64,000 nucleotides of DNA from Saccharospirillum sp. (GTDB taxonomy: Bacteria > Pseudomonadota > Gammaproteobacteria > Pseudomonadales > Natronospirillaceae), in NCBI GenBank assembly GCA_022565595.1, contig JAIUML010000003.1:234409-298408 (forward strand), given 5' to 3'. The notes beneath the pieces are model-generated. The model did not search any database, was not told where the DNA came from, and saw only the letters and a list, made by a program, of their open reading frames with translations. Positions 9,097 through 18,536 of this stretch are shown here, piece after piece. Within the stretch, counting starts at the first letter, position 1, and each line of letters starts with the position of its first letter. A program made the position numbers and the translations under genes.

Positions 9097-10260
9097 ATGT
9101 CTGTGATCAAAATGTCTGACCTTGATCTGGCCGGAAAACGCGTCCTGATCCGTCAGGACTTGAATGTCCCCCTGAGCAAGTCTGGTGAAGTCACCTCCGA
9201 TCAACGCATTACGGCCTCCCTGCCAACCATCGAACTGGCCCTGAAGCAGGGTGCCAAAGTCATGATCATGTCGCACCTCGGCCGCCCGACTGAAGGCGAA
9301 TACGAAGAGAAATACTCTCTAGCACCAGTCGCCAGGCATATGGGTCAATTGCTGGGTCAGGACATCCCCCTGGTCAAGGACTGGGTCGATGGTTTTGAAA
9401 CGGACGCCCAGGTCGTGATGCTGGAAAACGTTCGCTTCAACCCGGGCGAGAAAAAGAACGACGATGCCCTGTCGCAAAAAATGGCCAAACTCTGTGATGT
9501 CTATGTCATGGATGCCTTTGGCACGGCGCATCGCGCTCAGGCCTCCACCCACGGTGTGGCCAAGTACGCGCCCGTTGCCTGTGCTGGCCCCTTGCTGGCG
9601 GGTGAGCTGGATGCGCTGGGCAAGGCGATGGATAACCCGGCCCGCCCCATGGTGGCCATTGTTGGCGGCGCCAAGGTGTCCACCAAATTGACCGTTCTGG
9701 AAAGCCTGTCCAAAGTCTGTGACCAGTTGATTGTTGGCGGCGGTATTTCCAACACCTTTGTTGCCGCTCGTGGCTACAACGTCGGTAACTCGCTGCACGA
9801 GAAAGACCTGATCCCTCAGGCCAAAGCCCTGATGGACCGTCTCGACATTCCCGAGCCTGTCGATGTGCGAACCGGCACCGAATTCAGCGCCGATGCTGTG
9901 GCGACGGTCAAGCCGGTGGATCAGGTGCAGGACAACGAAGAAATTATGGACCTCGGCCCGGAAACAGCGGCCAGGTTTGCCGAGGTGATCAAGGGTGCCA
10001 AAACCATTCTGTGGAATGGCCCTTGCGGTGTGTTCGAGTTTGACAACTTTGCCCAGGGCACCAGAGACATCGCCGAAGCCATTGCCGACAGCGGCGCCTT
10101 CAGCGTGCTGGGCGGTGGCGATGTGATTGCCGCAGTACAGAAGTTTGGCATGGAGGATCGCTTCTCCTACATTTCTACTGGCGGTGGTGCTTTTCTGGAA
10201 TTTGTCGAGGGCAAGACTTTGCCTGCTGTCGACATACTGGAAAAGCGCGCTAAAGGTTAA
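9097..10260 (+). CDS. pgk: Phosphoglycerate kinase
   Basis: A 387-residue glycolytic kinase that transfers phosphate from 1,3-bisphosphoglycerate to ADP. The start ATG 9097 gives [19 protein letters not shown] and has GGAAGGA just upstream. Visible family motifs are [14 protein letters not shown], the hinge [10 protein letters not shown] and the nucleotide-site WNGPCGVFE and GGGDVIAAV. Length matches E. coli Pgk (387). It forms a pair with fba 52 bases downstream, the usual arrangement, although the gapdh/tkt genes that often precede it are not here. Confidence 0.97.
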   Translation: MSVIKMSDLDLAGKRVLIRQDLNVPLSKSGEVTSDQRITASLPTIELALKQGAKVMIMSHLGRPTEGEYEEKYSLAPVARHMGQLLGQDIPLVKDWVDGFETDAQVVMLENVRFNPGEKKNDDALSQKMAKLCDVYVMDAFGTAHRAQASTHGVAKYAPVACAGPLLAGELDALGKAMDNPARPMVAIVGGAKVSTKLTVLESLSKVCDQLIVGGGISNTFVAARGYNVGNSLHEKDLIPQAKALMDRLDIPEPVDVRTGTEFSADAVATVKPVDQVQDNEEIMDLGPETAARFAEVIKGAKTILWNGPCGVFEFDNFAQGTRDIAEAIADSGAFSVLGGGDVIAAVQKFGMEDRFSYISTGGGAFLEFVEGKTLPAVDILEKRAKG

Positions 10261-10312
10261 AGTCCTGGGCAGGTGACTCCCTATCGCCCGCCCCATTACA
10301 GGAGACAAAAAG

Positions 10313-11392
10313 ATGTCACAGAAAATTCTGGATGTCGTCAAACCCGGTGTTGTCACCGGCGACGATGTGCAAAAGATATTCGAAATTGCCAAGGCAGAGA
10401 AGTTTGCCTTGCCTGCCGTGAATTGCATCAACACCGATACCGTGAACTCTGTGTTGGAAACGGCGGCTCGGGTGAAATCGCCGGTGATCATTCAGTTTTC
10501 CAACGGTGGTGCGGGCTTTTTTGCTGGCAAAGGCCTCAAGTTGGACGGTCAGGGTTGTCAGATTCTCGGTGGAATAGCAGGCGCCAAATACGTCCACGCG
10601 GTCGCCGAAACCTATGGTGTACCGGTCATTCTTCACACGGATCACGCTGCCCGCAAGTTACTGCCCTGGATCGACGGCCTGCTTGATGCCGGTGAAAAAC
10701 ACTTCGCCGAGACGGGTCGCCCGTTGTTCTCGTCGCACATGATCGATCTGTCCGAAGACAGCCTGGAAGAAAACATCGCAACTTGCGCTGAATACCTGGC
10801 GCGGATGTCGAAACTGGACATGACGCTCGAGATTGAACTGGGGGTCACCGGTGGCGAAGAAGACGGCGTCGACAACAGTGGTGTTGATGCAGCCAGCCTC
10901 TACACCCAGCCAGAAGACGTCGCCTACGCCTATGAGAAGTTAAAGGCCATCAGCCCACGCTTCACCATTGCCGCCTCCTTCGGCAATGTTCATGGCGTCT
11001 ACAAGCCTGGCAACGTCAAATTGACGCCGACCATTCTGCGTGACTCGCAGAAACACTGCTCCGAGAAATTCGGTTTGCCCGAAAACGCTCTGGATTTTGT
11101 GTTCCATGGCGGCTCCGGTTCTACCGAAGCCGAGATTGAAGAGTCGATCAGCTACGGTGTTATCAAGATGAACATCGACACCGATACTCAGTGGGCCAAC
11201 TGGAACGGCATTCGCGAGTACTACCAGGCTAACGAAGGCTACTTGCAGGCTCAAATCGGCAACCCGGAAGGGGACGACAAGCCGAACAAGAAGTACTACG
11301 ACCCGCGTGTCTGGCTGCGTAAGGCACAGGAAAGCATGAGTGCTCGCCTGGAGAAGACCTTTGCGGATTTGAATGCGGTTGGGCGTAATTGA
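10313..11392 (+). CDS. fbaA: Fructose-bisphosphate aldolase, class II
   Basis: A 359-residue zinc-dependent aldolase that splits fructose 1,6-bisphosphate into dihydroxyacetone phosphate and glyceraldehyde 3-phosphate. It starts MSQKILDVVKPGV, nearly as E. coli FbaA, with AGGAGA before the ATG. Zinc-binding histidines are in ILHTDHA, NVHGVYKPG and VFHGGSGS, and the last of these also holds the phosphate loop. Presumably cotranscribed with pgk. Confidence 0.97.
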   Translation: MSQKILDVVKPGVVTGDDVQKIFEIAKAEKFALPAVNCINTDTVNSVLETAARVKSPVIIQFSNGGAGFFAGKGLKLDGQGCQILGGIAGAKYVHAVAETYGVPVILHTDHAARKLLPWIDGLLDAGEKHFAETGRPLFSSHMIDLSEDSLEENIATCAEYLARMSKLDMTLEIELGVTGGEEDGVDNSGVDAASLYTQPEDVAYAYEKLKAISPRFTIAASFGNVHGVYKPGNVKLTPTILRDSQKHCSEKFGLPENALDFVFHGGSGSTEAEIEESISYGVIKMNIDTDTQWANWNGIREYYQANEGYLQAQIGNPEGDDKPNKKYYDPRVWLRKAQESMSARLEKTFADLNAVGRN

Positions 11393-11403
11393 TAGCTGCT
11401 GTA

Positions 11404-11425
11404 TAGGGGGAGTAGCCTCCCCCTA
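11404..11425. terminator. Hairpin between fba and a convergent small gene
   Basis: TAGGGGGA pairs perfectly with TCCCCCTA across a six-base loop, eleven bases after the fba stop and overlapping the end of the convergent gene. No strong T-run is present on either side, but position suggests a shared terminator. Confidence 0.45.
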
Positions 11426-11707
11426 CAACCAACTAGCCTCCAACCTCAACCCCTGCCCCTCCAGATTCAACTCCATCCACTCCTCCAGCAGCCGTGCTTC
11501 CTTTTCAATTTGCCCTCTGTCCTGGCCAATGAGCACCAGCGCCGCCTCGCCTCGATCGGTATCGGCAAAAGGCGCCAGGGTGAGCGCCAGGTCAGTCCGG
11601 GTTTTGCAGTAGCGCCGCAAGGGGCCAAAAGCACGATGCAGATCTGACTGGTTGTTGACCTTTGGTAAATATCTTTCTATTTCGATAAGCCGAATGAATA
11701 AACTCAT
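11423..11707 (-). CDS. Small DUF503/YlxP-like protein (tentative)
   Basis: A 94-residue soluble protein starting MSLFIRLIEIERYLP; a second ATG three codons upstream (11716) is also possible. The beta-alpha-beta pattern resembles the DUF503/YlxP family: an opening hydrophobic strand followed by a loop and helix, a central LVLIGQD strand, and a closing EEWMELN helix. It lacks the family's usual LKDKR segment. It is convergent to fba, whose terminator hairpin overlaps its end, and divergent from the exported protein at 11781. No ribosome site is evident. It could be a genuine small gene of unknown role; the family call is a guess from pattern. Confidence 0.45.
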   Translation of the reverse strand: MSLFIRLIEIERYLPKVNNQSDLHRAFGPLRRYCKTRTDLALTLAPFADTDRGEAALVLIGQDRGQIEKEARLLEEWMELNLEGQGLRLEASWL

Positions 11708-11780
11708 GGTCGCCATCTGAATTGCGTGGATAATAGGGTTCTCAGGAGGACCCCCTCACAAGGCAAGGAGTCTCAATATC

Positions 11781-12275
11781 GTGAAATGGTTAGCCACTAT
11801 CTTAGCGTCTACGGCCCTCTGTTGGCCAGTTGCCATGGCGCATGCGGAAGACACCTGGAAAGTCCGTATGGATCCACTCCTCGCATTGGCCAACTTTCCC
11901 AATCTGGAAGTTGATCGAGCCATTTCACCCAACCTGTCTGTGGGGGCCATGATCTGGCATTTTGACGGTGACTGGTACGACTCCGAACAGATGACCTCCA
12001 TCGGGATGCGACTGGACTGGTTTGAGCGTGGTGTGTTTTCCAGCGGCTGGCACACCAACCTCATTCTGAAAGGTGACTTTGTCGAGACTCAGTTGGAGCG
12101 AACTCGCATCAAGGGAACGCAAACCTATCAGTGGAGCCGGAATCGGTTTCACATCAATGCGGGCATTGGCCTGCAATTTTTGCTCGGTGGTTTCAGTGAC
12201 GCCGACGATGACGTCTATGTCTATGACAGTTGGGTCTACCCTGCCTGGGAGTTGTCCATAGGTCGGTCTTTTTAA
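11781..12275 (+). CDS. Exported protein of unknown function, first of a tandem pair
   Basis: A 164-residue protein beginning at GTG 11781 with AAGGAG upstream. Residues 1-22 form a signal peptide ending AMAHA. The mature part is rich in alternating aromatic/polar strands and ends in a C-terminal Phe (IGRSF), as small outer-membrane beta-barrels do. It is a diverged paralogue of the next gene: both have an opening of the form RxxPxxxxxxFxNLE(V/L)D, then SxGxM, an EQGVFxxGW-like strand (ERGVFSSGWHTN here), and a late Y-x-W-x-R/W-D-x-F repeat. Ten bases separate the two, so they form an operon. I do not recognise a named family. Confidence 0.7.
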   Translation: MKWLATILASTALCWPVAMAHAEDTWKVRMDPLLALANFPNLEVDRAISPNLSVGAMIWHFDGDWYDSEQMTSIGMRLDWFERGVFSSGWHTNLILKGDFVETQLERTRIKGTQTYQWSRNRFHINAGIGLQFLLGGFSDADDDVYVYDSWVYPAWELSIGRSF

Positions 12276-12285
12276 GGAGAGTCGC

Positions 12286-12777
12286 ATGTCCCACCGTCTA
12301 GTCATCGCCGCTTTTGCTCTGACCCTGGTCAGCGCGGCAGCCAGTGCCGATACCCTGAATATCCGCACCAATCCTTTTATGGTATTTGGCAGTTTCGTGA
12401 ATCTGGAACTGGACGTACGCGCCGGTAACCAGCAATCAATCGGCCCCATGTTGAGAGCCAGTGTCGTTGACCCAGAATTCGAAGCGGGTTTGCGTTATAC
12501 CTACTATGAGCAGGGCGTTTTTCAGCCCGGCTGGATGTTGTCTGTTTATGCCGTTGGCGGTCAGGAAGTGGCTGGTCGTGTATACGACCCTGTCACCTTT
12601 GAAGAGAGCGACGAACTCGACTGGCTCGCTCGGGTTGGCGTGAACCAGGGCTATATGTGGCGTTGGGATACCTTCAATCTGGGTGTTGGACTCGGAGCCG
12701 CCCTGGGTTACTACAACAGCGATGAGCGCCTGGCGGTGCAGTCGGATTTGCATTTCAGTATTGGTTGGGTGCGCTGA
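12286..12777 (+). CDS. Exported protein of unknown function, second of a tandem pair
   Basis: A 163-residue exported protein with a clear signal peptide (residues 1-20, ending ASA) and AAGGAG before the ATG. Its strand pattern parallels the gene directly upstream: NPFMVFGSFVNLELD, QSIGPML, YYEQGVFQPGWML and the closing GYYNSDERL and IGWVR strands. It looks like a small eight-stranded outer-membrane barrel or periplasmic barrel-like protein. The tandem duplication is seen in the sequence; the cellular location is inference and the function is unknown. Confidence 0.7.
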   Translation: MSHRLVIAAFALTLVSAAASADTLNIRTNPFMVFGSFVNLELDVRAGNQQSIGPMLRASVVDPEFEAGLRYTYYEQGVFQPGWMLSVYAVGGQEVAGRVYDPVTFEESDELDWLARVGVNQGYMWRWDTFNLGVGLGAALGYYNSDERLAVQSDLHFSIGWVR

Positions 12778-12913
12778 GCATCACTGTATCTGCCGAATTA
12801 CAACAGGGGCCCATGTCGTGCCTTATGGAAGAGCGACACTCGGGTTGCAACGTTGCGGCTCTGGTCTAAGCTAGACACTTTATATCAGAACTGTCTTACA
12901 TTAAGGAAAGCTC

Positions 12914-13291
12914 ATGTACGAACATCTCAGTGCCATTGGTGTGACCGACACCGACAATATCGAAAAATACACCCTCCGTACCGAAGGTCATTACGACATT
13001 CTTAAGGTGTATTATAAACGCGCCAAAGGCGATATCTTTGCGCGCAGCGAAAAATTCAAATACCCACGTCAGCACAAGCGACTCAAGGCCGACAGCGGCA
13101 CCGGTCGTTACGTCGACACGACCGAGATTTCACCAACCTTGCGTTATGTGGTCGAAGAGCTCGACCAAATCGCCAAGCGTGAAGTGAAAGAAGTCGATTT
13201 GAAGAAGAAGATCCTCGGCGATCTGCGTCATTTGGAGAAGGTGGTGCAGAGCAAGATCGAAGAGATCGAGGAAGATCTCAAGAAGCTGTAA
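12914..13291 (+). CDS. yaeH: UPF0325 protein YaeH
   Basis: A 125-residue cytoplasmic protein closely matching E. coli YaeH in length and pattern: MYEHLSAIGV..., FKYPRQHKRLKAD, EISPTLRYVVEELDQI, and a Glu/Lys-rich C-terminal helix (LGDLRHLEKVV). The molecular role is not established. AAGGAAAG precedes the ATG. It is followed at 13311 by a dispersed intergenic repeat. Confidence 0.92.
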   Translation: MYEHLSAIGVTDTDNIEKYTLRTEGHYDILKVYYKRAKGDIFARSEKFKYPRQHKRLKADSGTGRYVDTTEISPTLRYVVEELDQIAKREVKEVDLKKKILGDLRHLEKVVQSKIEEIEEDLKKL

Positions 13292-13310
13292 GGCTTCTGG
13301 AGGTCGAGAC

Positions 13311-13378
13311 TGCGGGCGCGAAGCCCGCTTTGACTTCAGTCGGTTGGCGCCGACAATGTTGATGATGATATCGACGCT
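13311..13378 (+). repeat. REP-like intergenic repeat, family B copy 1
   Basis: A 68-base element directly downstream of yaeH. It has two hairpins, GCGGGC-gcgaa-GCCCGC and GTCGG-ttggcg-CCGAC, followed by a GATGATGATATCGACGCT tail. A clearly related copy with the same order lies at 49031-49097. Both sit just after a gene's stop codon, in the same orientation as that gene, as REP elements often do. Confidence 0.7.
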
Positions 13379-13502
13379 GCAAAGATTGCACTGGAGCGCC
13401 GATTGGTAATCGACATCCCAATGGTCCTGGCAACTCTGCTTGCGTTCCCGGCCAATTCTCCGACAATAGCGACGCCCTTACCCTGCTGTTGTTGGAGCCT
13501 TC

Positions 13503-14453
13503 ATGTTTGAACTCTTGTTGTTTTCTCTGGAAGTCACCGGGCCCATTGCTCTGGTCGTAGTTCTGGGTGTGCTGTTTCGGCGTTGGGAGTGGATCAACGA
13601 AGCCTTTGTGCAGGGCGGTTCAAGATTGGTGTTCAATGTTGGCTTACCCAGCCTGCTGTTCTTGAACATTGTCACGGCACGGCCGGACCGGATACCGGGT
13701 GGGGGCATCATCCTCTTTGCTGCCGGTTTTACTCTGGTGATCTTCATACTGTTGTTCTGGCTGGCGCCGCGCCTGGTGCCTCATCAGGATGAGCGTGGTG
13801 TCTTTGTTCAGGGCGGCATGCGCGGAAATATGGGTATCATCGGTCTGGCGTTCTGCCTGAATGCCTTTGGCGATGAAGCCGCAGTACTGGCCTCGGTCTA
13901 TCTGGCCATTATCACCCTGATGTTCAATGTGCTGGCCGTCATCGCACTCAGCCATTGGTCTCCGCGCAAAACGTCCGGTCATCCAGCCCTGGCAGCGGCG
14001 AAGGACATCGCTCGTAATCCCTTGATCATTGGTATATTGCTGGCGGCCCTGGTCGTGGTGTTGAAAATACCGATGCCGGACTGGCTAATGGAGACGGGTG
14101 ATTACTTTGCACGCATGACCTTACCGTTAGCGTTACTCTGTGTTGGCGCAAGTCTGTCTTGGTCGGGTTTTGTTGAGGGGGGGCGGGTAAACCTGATCAC
14201 CACCTCGCTCAAGTTGGTCATTCTGCCCTGGCTCGGTGTGATGGTTGCCTGGTGGCTGGGGTTTGGTGGAATCGAGCTGGGGGTTTTCTTTCTGATGGCC
14301 GCCTCACCCACTGCCGCAGCCAGTTACGTTATGGTGCGGGCCATGGGTGGCAATGCCACATTGGCGGCGTCGATCATCGCCACGTCGACGGTGGCCAGCC
14401 TGGTGACCACCAGCCTTGGTCTGGTTATTCTGCGCCTGCTTGACTGGGTATAA
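13503..14453 (+). CDS. AEC-family permease
   Basis: A 316-residue inner-membrane protein of the auxin efflux carrier (AEC) family, with about ten hydrophobic segments. The typical N-terminal pattern ([15 protein letters not shown]) and the Asn-containing half-helix regions ([13 protein letters not shown], and [18 protein letters not shown]) are visible. The duplicated second half contains [12 protein letters not shown] and [18 protein letters not shown] proteins export organic acids or amino-acid-like substrates; the substrate here is unknown. GGAG precedes ATG 13503. Its 3' end overlaps the end of the convergent mtnA by 29 bases. Confidence 0.9.
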   Translation: MFELLLFSLEVTGPIALVVVLGVLFRRWEWINEAFVQGGSRLVFNVGLPSLLFLNIVTARPDRIPGGGIILFAAGFTLVIFILLFWLAPRLVPHQDERGVFVQGGMRGNMGIIGLAFCLNAFGDEAAVLASVYLAIITLMFNVLAVIALSHWSPRKTSGHPALAAAKDIARNPLIIGILLAALVVVLKIPMPDWLMETGDYFARMTLPLALLCVGASLSWSGFVEGGRVNLITTSLKLVILPWLGVMVAWWLGFGGIELGVFFLMAASPTAAASYVMVRAMGGNATLAASIIATSTVASLVTTSLGLVILRLLDWV

Positions 14454-15444
14454 AGCGCTCCAGCATGACGCCGGTATCCAGTACCCAGCCGCTGATCAGT
14501 CGTGCCGGTGTCACATCGAAAGCCGGGTTATAAACCTCGGCCTGTTCCGGGCTCCAGATCAGGCTGCGCTCCGGCAGACTGACGCCTCGTACCTCTTCGG
14601 CGGCGCGTTGTTCTATTGGGATGGTATCGCCGCTCGGGCAATTGAGATCAACGGTGGTAACCGGTGCAACAACGTAAAAAGGGATGTCGTGAGCCCTTGC
14701 CAGTACCGCCAGGCTGTAGGTGCCGACCTTGTTGGCGAAGTCGCCATTGCGGGCAATGCGGTCAGCGCCGACCATGATCAGATCGACTTCGCCTTTGGCC
14801 ATCAGACTCGCCGCCATGTTGTCGCAGATCAGCCGGTAAGGCACCTCGGCCTGAGCCAGTTCCCAGGTGGTCAGCCGCCCGCCCTGTAGCAGCGGGCGGG
14901 TTTCATCTACCCAGACAGAGATGCCTTTGCCACGACGGTGAGCCTCGGTTATGGCCCCCAGGGCAGTGCCGATGCCGGCTGTGGCCAGGCTTCCGGTATT
15001 GCAATGGGTCAGAATGCGGGCGCCAGATGGTATCAATGTCTGGGCATGGTCGGCCATGCGCTGGCACAGGTCCCGGTCTTCTTCAAAGAGTTGCACAGCC
15101 AGTTGCTCAATCTGCTCGGCTGACGCACCACTGTGAATCGATGCGCTGAGCCGGTCGAGATAGTTCATCAGGTTGACGGCTGTCGGCCGTGAAGCCCGCA
15201 AGGCTTCCAGTTCGGCCAGCAAGGCTGCGCCCTGAATGCCCTGACGGGCACGCCACGCCACCATCAAAGCGGCCGCCAACCCAATCAGTGGTGCGCCGCG
15301 TACGGCCAGGCTGTGTATATGACCAATCAATTGGTTGGCTGTGGTGCAGCGATGCCAGACCAGTTCGCTCGGCAGCAATCGCTGGTCAAGTATCGACAGC
15401 CCATCGACGTCGTAACGCAGGCTGGTGGCGGAGAGGTTGCTCAC
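14425..15444 (-). CDS. mtnA: S-methyl-5-thioribose-1-phosphate isomerase
   Basis: A 339-residue MtnA that converts methylthioribose-1-phosphate to methylthioribulose-1-phosphate in the methionine salvage pathway. Key family segments are [13 protein letters not shown], the catalytic cysteine in [13 protein letters not shown] and the catalytic aspartate in [18 protein letters not shown]. It is the last gene of the minus-strand mtnB-mtnC-mtnD-mtnA cluster, three bases after mtnD. Its 3' end overlaps the convergent AEC permease gene. No mtnK or mtnP is visible in the window. Confidence 0.95.
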   Translation of the reverse strand: MSNLSATSLRYDVDGLSILDQRLLPSELVWHRCTTANQLIGHIHSLAVRGAPLIGLAAALMVAWRARQGIQGAALLAELEALRASRPTAVNLMNYLDRLSASIHSGASAEQIEQLAVQLFEEDRDLCQRMADHAQTLIPSGARILTHCNTGSLATAGIGTALGAITEAHRRGKGISVWVDETRPLLQGGRLTTWELAQAEVPYRLICDNMAASLMAKGEVDLIMVGADRIARNGDFANKVGTYSLAVLARAHDIPFYVVAPVTTVDLNCPSGDTIPIEQRAAEEVRGVSLPERSLIWSPEQAEVYNPAFDVTPARLISGWVLDTGVMLERFIPSQAGAE

Positions 15445-15447
15445 CCT

Positions 15448-15993
15448 TCAGTTCTCTAGCCGTGGAAACTGGTCGGCGATGGGCTCACCAGTAAAGTTGG
15501 CGACCCAGCCTTCAGGATTGTTGAACAGGCGAATTGCCGTGAATTCAGGGTTGGGGCCCATGTCGAACCAATGGCGTGTGCCGGCGGGCACACTTATCAG
15601 GTCGTCCTTCTCGCAGAGCACGGCAAAGACCTGGCTGTTCAGGTGTAACGTGAACAGGCCGCTGCCACGCACGAAGAAGCGCACTTCGTCTTCTGAATGG
15701 GTGTGTTCGGCCAGAAATTTCTCGCGAAAAACGGCCTTGTCCGGATGTTGTGGGTGCATCGAGATGACATCCCAGCTCTGGTAACCGCCTTCGTCCACCA
15801 GGTGGTTAATGTCGGTCTGATAGGCGGCCAGAATCTCTTCCGCAGTGCTTTCAGCGCAGATGGCCTGATCGGCCTGCCAGCGTTGCAACCGAATGCCGTT
15901 CTGGGCCAGCTCGTGCTGGATGCGTTCGAACTCGGTTGTTTCGAGCACCGGTGTTTCGGGAGTCTGTTCCGAGAAAATTCGTAACTGGGTCAT
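15448..15993 (-). CDS. mtnD: Acireductone dioxygenase
   Basis: A 181-residue cupin of the ARD family that oxidises acireductone to 2-keto-4-methylthiobutyrate and formate (Fe form). It starts ATG 15993 (MTQLRIFSE) with GGAGG upstream, and its ATG overlaps the mtnC stop by four bases. The metal ligands His-x-His-x3-Glu are in EHTHSEDEVRFFVRG and the fourth ligand is the His in AGTRHWFDMG. The length matches Klebsiella ARD. Confidence 0.95.
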   Translation of the reverse strand: MTQLRIFSEQTPETPVLETTEFERIQHELAQNGIRLQRWQADQAICAESTAEEILAAYQTDINHLVDEGGYQSWDVISMHPQHPDKAVFREKFLAEHTHSEDEVRFFVRGSGLFTLHLNSQVFAVLCEKDDLISVPAGTRHWFDMGPNPEFTAIRLFNNPEGWVANFTGEPIADQFPRLEN

Positions 15994-16712
15994 GAGGATG
16001 CCTCCGAGGATGTCGCTGCAAACAGCTGTTGGCTGATCTGACAAAAGTCGTTGAACGCCGGGTGATGCCCTCTGTCCATATCGGGGCTGCGCACCAGGTG
16101 GGCGGTTTGCATGCCCGCCTGGCGGGCGGCGTCGAGTTCCGCCAGCACATCCGACAGAAACAGGCAGTGTCTGGCGTCCTGTTTTAGGGCGGAAGCGATG
16201 GTGCGATAGCTGTCAGCATCGCGTTTCTGGCCCGTGGTGGTATCAAAATAGCCGTCGAACAGGGGCGTCAGGTCGCCTGCATCGGAGTAGCCGAACAGCA
16301 ACCGTTGTGCCTTGATCGAGCCGCTGGAATAAACATGCAGCGCGATGCCGGCATCTTTCCAGCGTTTCAGCTCAGGTGCTACGTCCGGGTAAAGATGACC
16401 CCGGAAATCACTGGCTTCATAGCCACGGCGCCAGATCAGGCCCTGGAGTGCTTTCAGCGGCGTGGCCTTGCGATCGGCATCGATCCAGCTCAACAGCGTC
16501 TGCACCAGAGTGGCATCGTCCGCCTCGGGTAATTCGGCCAGTTCAGCTGTGGCCAGCAGTTGCTGACGAACCTCGGGGTTGTTGGCATGGTTGCGCACAA
16601 AGTCGGGCAGTCGCGCACGGGCATAGGGAAACAGCACCTTGTGAACAAAGTCGATGTCCGTGGTGGTGCCTTCTATATCGGTGATGATGGTGTTTATAGG
16701 ATGCTGAATCAT
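15990..16712 (-). CDS. mtnC: Enolase-phosphatase E1
   Basis: A 240-residue HAD-superfamily enzyme that enolises and dephosphorylates 2,3-diketo-5-methylthiopentyl-1-phosphate to acireductone. The nucleophile motif is ITDIEGTTTDI near the N-terminus, with SSGSIKAQ and LFLSDVLAELDAA as later HAD motifs. I chose ATG 16712 because it gives the usual MIQ...ITDIEGTT opening and overlaps the mtnB stop as ATGA. Longer in-frame starts exist upstream but would overlap mtnB further. Confidence 0.94.
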   Translation of the reverse strand: MIQHPINTIITDIEGTTTDIDFVHKVLFPYARARLPDFVRNHANNPEVRQQLLATAELAELPEADDATLVQTLLSWIDADRKATPLKALQGLIWRRGYEASDFRGHLYPDVAPELKRWKDAGIALHVYSSGSIKAQRLLFGYSDAGDLTPLFDGYFDTTTGQKRDADSYRTIASALKQDARHCLFLSDVLAELDAARQAGMQTAHLVRSPDMDRGHHPAFNDFCQISQQLFAATSSEASS

Positions 16713-17341
16713 GACGGGCGCTCCATCAGGCGCTCCTGCCAGAGGCAATCGAACAGAAACTCGAAGCCTTCGACGTGGCGCCGGGCTTCCTTGATGCTGC
16801 TACCCCAGGCATAGAGGCCATGACCACGAACCAGTAAACCCGGTACCTTGATCAGCCCGGACTGCCAGGCATCGCTCACCAGGTTCGCCAGAGCCGGCAT
16901 GTCCTGGTTGTTGTCAAACACCGGGATGTGCAGGGGGGTTTCGTGTGTGCCAATACCGCTCAGTGCCTTCTGCATTTCGAACCCGGAAACCGCCAGGCCT
17001 GGCCCAGAGCAGTGGCGTGACAGCAAGGTGTTGTTGACTGAGTGCACATGCAGAACCGACTGAATACGCTCGTCCAGTTGGTAAAGGCAGCTGTGCAACA
17101 CCGTTTCTGCTGAGGGGGTCAGGCGCGCATCAAGAGGTTGTCCGTCAGGCTGACAAAGCATCAGGTCCGCCTCGATCAGATGGCGCTTGTCACAGCCGGA
17201 TTGGGTGATCAACACCAGGTCTTCGCTGACTCGCGTGGAAAAATTGCCGCCGGTGGCTGGGCACCAGCCCTGAGCACCTAAAAAGCGTACGGTGTCGACC
17301 AATTGTGAAGCCGGATGTTGAAAGTCGTTTGGCGTCAGCAC
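16709..17341 (-). CDS. mtnB: Methylthioribulose-1-phosphate dehydratase
   Basis: A 210-residue class II aldolase-family enzyme that dehydrates methylthioribulose-1-phosphate, the second step of this cluster's pathway. The zinc-binding histidines are in VLHVHSVNN and VRGHGLYAWG and the substrate loop is CPATGGNFSTR. I chose GTG 17341 with AGGA eight bases upstream, which gives the usual MtnB length. A longer frame would run into the upstream response-regulator gene. The gene heads the mtnBCDA set, whose members overlap by four bases or sit three apart, so they are one operon. Confidence 0.92.
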   Translation of the reverse strand: MLTPNDFQHPASQLVDTVRFLGAQGWCPATGGNFSTRVSEDLVLITQSGCDKRHLIEADLMLCQPDGQPLDARLTPSAETVLHSCLYQLDERIQSVLHVHSVNNTLLSRHCSGPGLAVSGFEMQKALSGIGTHETPLHIPVFDNNQDMPALANLVSDAWQSGLIKVPGLLVRGHGLYAWGSSIKEARRHVEGFEFLFDCLWQERLMERPS

Positions 17342-17399
17342 AGCCAAATCCTGACAAAGTGAATAGACGCGATAGTGTATTTTATTGCGTCGTCTGCGG

Positions 17400-18536
17400 C
17401 TATGAGTCAAGCCCAAGTTGACGTTCAGCTCGAAGGTATTCAAGCGAGTCGGTATCGTCTTTGATTCTACAGGCGGCTACGCGCATCAGAATGAGCTCTC
17501 GACGCACGGCATCGCGCGGTAACCAGTGACTGGCGCCAATCAGTTCGCGCAAGGGCAACGGCAAATGCCAGCTGACCTTTAACAGATTGCCATAGCCACT
17601 GCTGAGATTGGTCAGTGCCTGATCGATAGTGTCCTCGGTCAGGGCGCCGCCCTGATCCAGGTATCGCTGGGCGAGGAGCAGAACAGCCGTCTCTCCCAAT
17701 CGATGCAGGAGCCCGGCGGTGTAGGCCAGTGAAGGCGTTTCTCCCAGCTGTTGTGCCAGCTGTGCTGCCTGTTGGGCCAGCGTCTGGCTTTCAGTGGCAA
17801 AGCCGGCCTGTCGCTCAATAAGCCGTTGGTCACGCAACTGTCCATGTTCATTCAAGGACAGAGCAACAACCTGCTGCAACGCCATATCGACACCCATCAA
17901 GGCAACTGCATCCAGCAGGTTGTTGACATGGGTGCCCTTGCGGCTCATCGATGCACTATTGGAAAGGCGAATCAGATGAGTGGTAATGGAGGGATTTCCC
18001 TGCCAGGCTTTGCTCAGGCTGCGCGCGGTGGGTGGCGGATCCTGTTGCAAGGCATCGATAGCTGGGCGCACATCGGCAATGGAGTCCAGTTGATGCTGGT
18101 GGCGCTCGGGATCGGCTGCCCAGGTGAGAAACTCTTCCAGTTCTGGTTGCGCCGCGTTGGCTGTGGCCCCTTCAGGCTGGATGAAGGGCTTCAGCCGCCT
18201 GATGACGTCTTCAACCTGAAAGGGTTTGCTGATAAAGGCATTGACGCCAAGCCTGGCGCTGCTGATGACTTTCTGGCGATCGGCCTGACCGGTGATCATT
18301 AAAATTGGGACCTTGGCGTCTTCCTTGCGTATCTGCCGGACCAGATCGATACCATCCAGAGTACCGGGCAAATGCCAGTCGCAGAGGATGAGTTCAATGG
18401 TACTCTCTCGCCATAAGCTCAGGGCGCTTTCAACAGAGTCCGCCTCTACAACGTCCAGAGACTCTTCAATACTGATCGCAAGAGTGACCAGAAGGTCACG
18501 CATCAGAGTGTCGTCTTCAACAATTAATACTTTCAT
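17400..18536 (-). CDS. Response regulator with HDOD output domain
   Basis: A 378-residue protein starting at ATG 18536 (MKVLIVEDDTLMRD), with an alternative ATG three codons upstream. Residues 1-120 are a receiver domain with the acidic pair ED-D, the phospho-acceptor Asp in LILCDWHLPG, a Thr in MITGQA and Lys in ISKPFQ. Residues about 165-345 form an HDOD domain (degenerate HD-like signalling fold; LIRLSNSASMS, LLDAVALMGV, YTAGLLHRLGE). HDOD regulators take part in diverse signalling such as motility and c-di-GMP control. It ends 58 bases before mtnB and is codirectional, so it may lead into the mtn operon. No paired kinase is adjacent. Confidence 0.88.
   Translation of the reverse strand: MKVLIVEDDTLMRDLLVTLAISIEESLDVVEADSVESALSLWRESTIELILCDWHLPGTLDGIDLVRQIRKEDAKVPILMITGQADRQKVISSARLGVNAFISKPFQVEDVIRRLKPFIQPEGATANAAQPELEEFLTWAADPERHQHQLDSIADVRPAIDALQQDPPPTARSLSKAWQGNPSITTHLIRLSNSASMSRKGTHVNNLLDAVALMGVDMALQQVVALSLNEHGQLRDQRLIERQAGFATESQTLAQQAAQLAQQLGETPSLAYTAGLLHRLGETAVLLLAQRYLDQGGALTEDTIDQALTNLSSGYGNLLKVSWHLPLPLRELIGASHWLPRDAVRRELILMRVAACRIKDDTDSLEYLRAERQLGLDS

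Noticed and set aside
9319..10491. Long open frame (390 codons) antisense to pgk and the start of fba
   Set aside because: Its protein has no family pattern and high His/Gln/Gly content typical of antisense of GC-rich genes; pgk and fba are unmistakable on the other strand.
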